Assembly (NCBI RefSeq): GCF_049800915.1
Contig: NZ_JBNAFY010000007.1
Coordinates: 186,001-250,000 of the forward strand
Length of the DNA: 64,000 bases
Origin: Amaricoccus macauensis_A
Lineage (GTDB): Bacteria > Pseudomonadota > Alphaproteobacteria > Rhodobacterales > Rhodobacteraceae
Direction of reading: 5' to 3'
This document shows, in pieces, positions 61,006 to 64,000 of this stretch (its first letter is position 1; the number at the start of each line of letters is the position of its first letter). The translations under genes were made by a program, and so were the position numbers. Below the pieces are notes generated by a model. That model was given only the letters and a program-made list of their open reading frames with translations. It did no database searches and was not told the DNA's origin.

Positions 61006-61170
61006 AACGCGGGCTCGCGATGCACGTCGCGTCTCCGCCAACGGAATCCCGGTCAGCAGATGAACCTGCCCGGGCCGCGACCGGTCCGGCACTACCTCCC
61101 CGCGGATCGGGCCGGTCGCCCCAAACGGATTTCATTCGCGGTCCGACATTCGAAGAATGGAAACACCAAG

Positions 61171-61229
61171 ATGGCACTTGATGGAAGAGTTGCGCTCGTC
61201 GATCTGAACGGTGACGCCCGCGAGATCTA
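61171..61229 (+). pseudogene. short-chain dehydrogenase remnant with internal deletion
   Basis: The start MALDGRVALV is that of short-chain dehydrogenases, but it jumps directly to DLNGDAREI. In intact enzymes about 20-25 residues with the TG-x-x-x-GIG cofactor loop stand between these pieces. Beyond about 61229 the frame runs into the antisense of the regulator gene. So both an internal and a 3' deletion have removed the gene. Confidence 0.65.
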
Positions 61230-61240
61230 TCGCTTTGCGC

Positions 61241-62902
61241 CTACTCCGATCCGACGGCAGGGCGCAGGAGCCCCGATTCCCGGATGCGCCGGTTGATCGT
61301 AGCGCGGCTGATCCCCATAAGCCGTGCCGCGCGGCTCACGTTCCACCGGGTCTGGCGCAGCGCGCTCTCGAGATCCGGGATCGCGGTCTTCTCCGGCGCG
61401 AGCGCCGCCGCGATATGCTGCGGGAGCTGCGAGATGCAGAGATCCCTGCGCCCGTGCAGGGTGGCGATTCCGGCGAAGACATTCTCCAGTTCGCGCAGGT
61501 TGCCGGGCCAGTCATAGGCCAGAAGGCAATCCAGCGCCTCGTCCGAGATCGTGGCCTCCGCCCCGGCGAACCGCTGATGCGCAGCCCTGATCTGGTCGGT
61601 CAGGTCCTGTCTCTTGCGCAGAGCCGGGAGCTGGACACGATGCGCGGCGAAGACGCTCGCGAGCGCCCCCAGATCCGCGCCGGTCGAAGACGTTCCCACG
61701 ACCCGGAAACGCGCGGACGGCCCCTGCAGGCTCCCGCATTCGTCGTGGCGAGCGAGCCATGTGGCCAGAAGGCCTTGCGCCTGCGCCGAGAGCGCGTCGA
61801 GCTGATTGAGAAGCAGGGTGATCTCCGTGCCCCGCCCCAGAAACCGGTCGGTTTCGCGGACCCATTCGAGCACGGCGCGCAGAGGTTCCTCGGCCGCGGC
61901 CATCACCACGCCGTCTAGATATCGCATCGAATTGCGAGATTGCCGAAGAAGCGCCTCCGCAAGCTGCTTCTTGCCGGTACCGGGCCCGCCCTCGATCAGC
62001 ACGGGCAGGTTCAGGGCCAGCAACCGTTCGGCCTCCGCGACGGCACGGTTCATGGACGGATCCCGACCGGCGATTTCCCGCAGGTCGGATGCGAGCCGGC
62101 CGGAAACGGGCCGGCCCCGCACGACCCTGCCAGGCAGATCGACCACGGGCAGTTCGGTCTCGAACAGTTCCCCCAATGTCCGACCGATCAGATTGCCGCC
62201 CTCGACCATGGCATTCGCGGCACGGGTCGCGGCAACGACGGTAGAACTTTCGTCAAGTGCCAGCAAAGCGCCTCGCGGCGCGCCGGGTGCGGGGGCCATG
62301 ACATGCCGGGTGGCATAGGTTCGGGCAAAAAGCCTTGCCTCGATCCTGTCGGCGGTCTGGTTGAGGAGGTGCTGCGCCAACACGTAGTCCACCGGGCTCT
62401 CGCGATCGAGGCAGCTCAGCGACAGGGCGCCCAGGATCTCGCCATCGGCCCCTCGCAGCGGAGCGCCGGAGCAGACCACGTCGCGGAGGTTGCGGAAGAA
62501 GTGGTCCTGTCCACGGACGGTGAAGACGGTGTCGTTCTCGACTGCCAGCGACACGCCATTCGTTCCGGCGAGTTGCTCGCTCCAGCAGCTCCCCGGCACG
62601 ATACCCGCCGCCTCAAGCAGGTCCTGGTCGGCACGGGTGGTCCGGATGTCGATGGCGATGCATTCGGGGTCGGTGATGATGAGGCAATGTCCGGCCTTCA
62701 GTGCAATCTCCGCCAGGGCATCGGTCTCGTTGCGGATATCTCCGATGGCGTCGAGGAAGGCTTCGCGGCGCGGCGCCACCTCCGACTGTTGCAGGCGCAT
62801 GATCGGGTTTCTCGTGTCCGGGTGCAGCATGTGCTCCTGGCAACGCAGACGCGACTCCTCGACGGCACGCTTGTATTCGGTGATATCGATCAGTCCGACC
62901 AT
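61241..62902 (-). CDS. AcoR-like Fis-family regulator with degenerate AAA+ domain
   Basis: A 553-residue regulator. The N-terminal half has an AcoR-type GAF domain with CWSEQLAGTNGVSLA (about 106-120). An AAA+ domain keeps Walker A GGPGTGKKQL (305-314) and WPGNLRELENVF. It lacks the GAFTGA loop that contacts sigma-54 and lacks a normal Walker B Asp-Glu (LLLNQLDAL instead). A Fis-type helix-turn-helix ends the protein (WNVSRAARLMGISRATINRRI). The ATG at 62902 has GGAGG five bases upstream. It probably controls the dehydrogenase and butanediol genes without sigma-54. Confidence 0.88.
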   Translation of the reverse strand: MVGLIDITEYKRAVEESRLRCQEHMLHPDTRNPIMRLQQSEVAPRREAFLDAIGDIRNETDALAEIALKAGHCLIITDPECIAIDIRTTRADQDLLEAAGIVPGSCWSEQLAGTNGVSLAVENDTVFTVRGQDHFFRNLRDVVCSGAPLRGADGEILGALSLSCLDRESPVDYVLAQHLLNQTADRIEARLFARTYATRHVMAPAPGAPRGALLALDESSTVVAATRAANAMVEGGNLIGRTLGELFETELPVVDLPGRVVRGRPVSGRLASDLREIAGRDPSMNRAVAEAERLLALNLPVLIEGGPGTGKKQLAEALLRQSRNSMRYLDGVVMAAAEEPLRAVLEWVRETDRFLGRGTEITLLLNQLDALSAQAQGLLATWLARHDECGSLQGPSARFRVVGTSSTGADLGALASVFAAHRVQLPALRKRQDLTDQIRAAHQRFAGAEATISDEALDCLLAYDWPGNLRELENVFAGIATLHGRRDLCISQLPQHIAAALAPEKTAIPDLESALRQTRWNVSRAARLMGISRATINRRIRESGLLRPAVGSE

Positions 62903-63036
62903 GCGCCTCCCTCGCGCGTTTTGTGAGGACCATCCTACACCAGAGCGAATGGGATCAAGAAGGACCGATTTCCTTATCCGGTTAGCGTTCGGACGTCTGG
63001 GCTCCGCCACGCCGGGTGCGCGGAATGCCGTCGCCC

Positions 63037-64000
63037 TTACACATCAGGCCGGGGCGCTTGCTGGTGCCCCCGCCAACTTCCGACGATCGTTTCCGAGAGC
63101 GCGAGCAGATAGGCGTCGGCATTGGCCTGCGCACAGAGTTGGAGCCCGACCGGCAGTTCACCATCGGCCCGTGGCATCGGGAGGGTTATGGCGCAGAGGT
63201 TCAGGCAATTCGCGATCCGCGTGTAGCGGGACATGGGGATTTCGGCCTCGTCGATCTGCGAGACCGGAGGTGCGCAGAAGGGCGTTCCCGGAAGTGCGAG
63301 GACATCGTGCCCGGCCATGGTTCGCGCGAACTCGGCCTCTGCGGCAGCCATGCGCGAAAGCCAGCCCCCATAGGTCTCGCGGCTTGTCTCGCGGCTGGCC
63401 AGGACACGGCGGCGCACGAACGGGTCCATGGGCTGCCGCCAGTCCTCGACGAGGTCGCGCAGGGAGGCATAGGCTTCATAGCCGACGATATCGCCGTTGA
63501 GCTTCTGGAACTGGGGCAGCGTCAGGGGAAGCTGGACCTGCGAGACCGTTGCTCCACCTGCCTCAAGGAGTTCGATCCGCTGCCAGAACGCCCGCGCGAC
63601 ACCGGGATCGATCGGCGAGAGCGCCTCGGCGCTCGGGACCGCGATCCGCAGGCTGATCATGTCCACGGGAGGGTGGCAGAGATCCGAGCCGGACATCGCT
63701 TCGGTGAAGCTGCGCGCATCCTCGACCGTTCGGGTGATTGGACCGAGGGTATCGAAAGTGGGGCCGAGGGGCGCGACGCCTTCGGTCGGGATCAGCCCGA
63801 AGCTAGGTTTGAACCCGATGACGCCGCACAGGCTGGCCGGGATGCGGATTGACCCGCCCGTATCGCTGCCGATGGCCACCGGAACATATCCTGCGGCGAC
63901 CGCGACCGCCGAGCCACTGCTCGACCCGCCCGGTGCGCGGTGCACCTCCGGATCGGATGGGTTCCAGGGCGTTCCCCGGCCATAGTTCGTGCCCCAGCTA
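63037..64000 (-). CDS. amidase signature family protein (5' end beyond window)
   Basis: C-terminal ~320 residues of an amidase. The signature RAPGGSSSGSAVAVAAG holds the cis-Ser, and GSDTGGSIRIPASLCG the nucleophile Ser. The catalytic Lys lies before the window edge. The frame is open from base 64000 (SWGTNYGRGTPWNP) to the stop at 63037, so the GTG at 63945 is not the true start. Substrate unknown. It may be an amide-bond hydrolase such as those acting on ureido or aryl amides. Confidence 0.9.
   Translation of the reverse strand, partial: SWGTNYGRGTPWNPSDPEVHRAPGGSSSGSAVAVAAGYVPVAIGSDTGGSIRIPASLCGVIGFKPSFGLIPTEGVAPLGPTFDTLGPITRTVEDARSFTEAMSGSDLCHPPVDMISLRIAVPSAEALSPIDPGVARAFWQRIELLEAGGATVSQVQLPLTLPQFQKLNGDIVGYEAYASLRDLVEDWRQPMDPFVRRRVLASRETSRETYGGWLSRMAAAEAEFARTMAGHDVLALPGTPFCAPPVSQIDEAEIPMSRYTRIANCLNLCAITLPMPRADGELPVGLQLCAQANADAYLLALSETIVGSWRGHQQAPRPDV

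Noticed and set aside
63037..63945. Complete amidase starting at the GTG at 63945
   Set aside because: The frame is open to the window edge and the upstream residues continue the amidase signature, so the gene is cut rather than short.
1..64000. tRNA, rRNA, CRISPR arrays and insertion sequences
   Set aside because: No cloverleaf-like or rRNA sequence, no regularly spaced repeats and no transposase motif were noticed on either strand. Small RNAs cannot be excluded by eye.

Overview
The window looks like the chromosome of a GC-rich marine-type alphaproteobacterium of the Rhodobacterales (roseobacter/Paracoccaceae group). The main reasons are a gene transfer agent (GTA) head-tail cluster in the Rhodobacter capsulatus gene order, a truA-fabD-fabG-acpP-fabF-mltG block, and several TTT/LysR/BKACE type catabolic modules. 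No rRNA, tRNA, CRISPR array or intact insertion sequence was seen.

Layout. 1-7989 (minus): GTA genes gp10.1 (cut by the window edge) back to gp1, mostly coupled by 4-base stop/start overlaps, with one additional membrane-protein gene between gp3.5 and gp4. A good sigma-70-like promoter and an upstream terminator lie at 8084-8166. 8296-13744 (minus): mltG, fabF, acpP, fabG, fabD and truA. 13875-14321: a GNAT acetyltransferase. 14666-21561 (plus): a complete petrobactin-type siderophore locus in the order asbA-asbB-asbC-asbDE-asbF, with the carrier protein AsbD fused to AsbE. 21568-23361: trxB and an AhpD-like protein. 23417-29258: a catabolic cluster (unknown 257-aa protein, alpha/beta hydrolase, luciferase-like monooxygenase, BKACE enzyme, flavin reductase, LysR regulator) with two ATC-N9-GAT boxes. 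29296-35393 (minus): OsmC, AEC permease, tripartite tricarboxylate transporter TctB-TctA-TctC and a Gfo/Idh oxidoreductase. 35706-36725: a second, divergent Gfo/Idh gene with a palindromic operator between.

36806-42000 is a zone of decay around two intact genes (a formylglycine-generating enzyme and a Na+/H+ antiporter with a cyclic-nucleotide domain). It holds remnants of a GntR/FCD regulator, a sulfatase whose catalytic Cys position is Gly, an enolase-superfamily enzyme, an acyl-CoA dehydrogenase and an enoyl-CoA hydratase. 42167-44874: an acetyl-xylan-esterase-like hydrolase and an intact Cys-type sulfatase. 45531-52392: an SbmA/YddA-like ABC transporter, a GH3 glucosidase with an in-frame amber codon, a GH144-like glucanase and a convergent GH15 enzyme, which together suggest glucan use.

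52722-62902 is the most unusual part. It encodes an acetoin-dehydrogenase-like E1 alpha/beta pair, an E2 split into a free 77-residue lipoyl carrier and a bare catalytic domain, and a dedicated lipoate-protein ligase. These are followed by a Tat-signal gluconate-dehydrogenase-like small subunit, a GMC oxidoreductase, a Tat-signal VOC protein, a DUF1330 gene with a stop, a 2,3-butanediol-dehydrogenase-like enzyme, an SDR remnant and an AcoR-like regulator lacking the GAFTGA loop. The window ends inside an amidase gene. Several genes here carry single-base inactivating changes, so either the lineage is losing accessory genes or the assembly has point errors.
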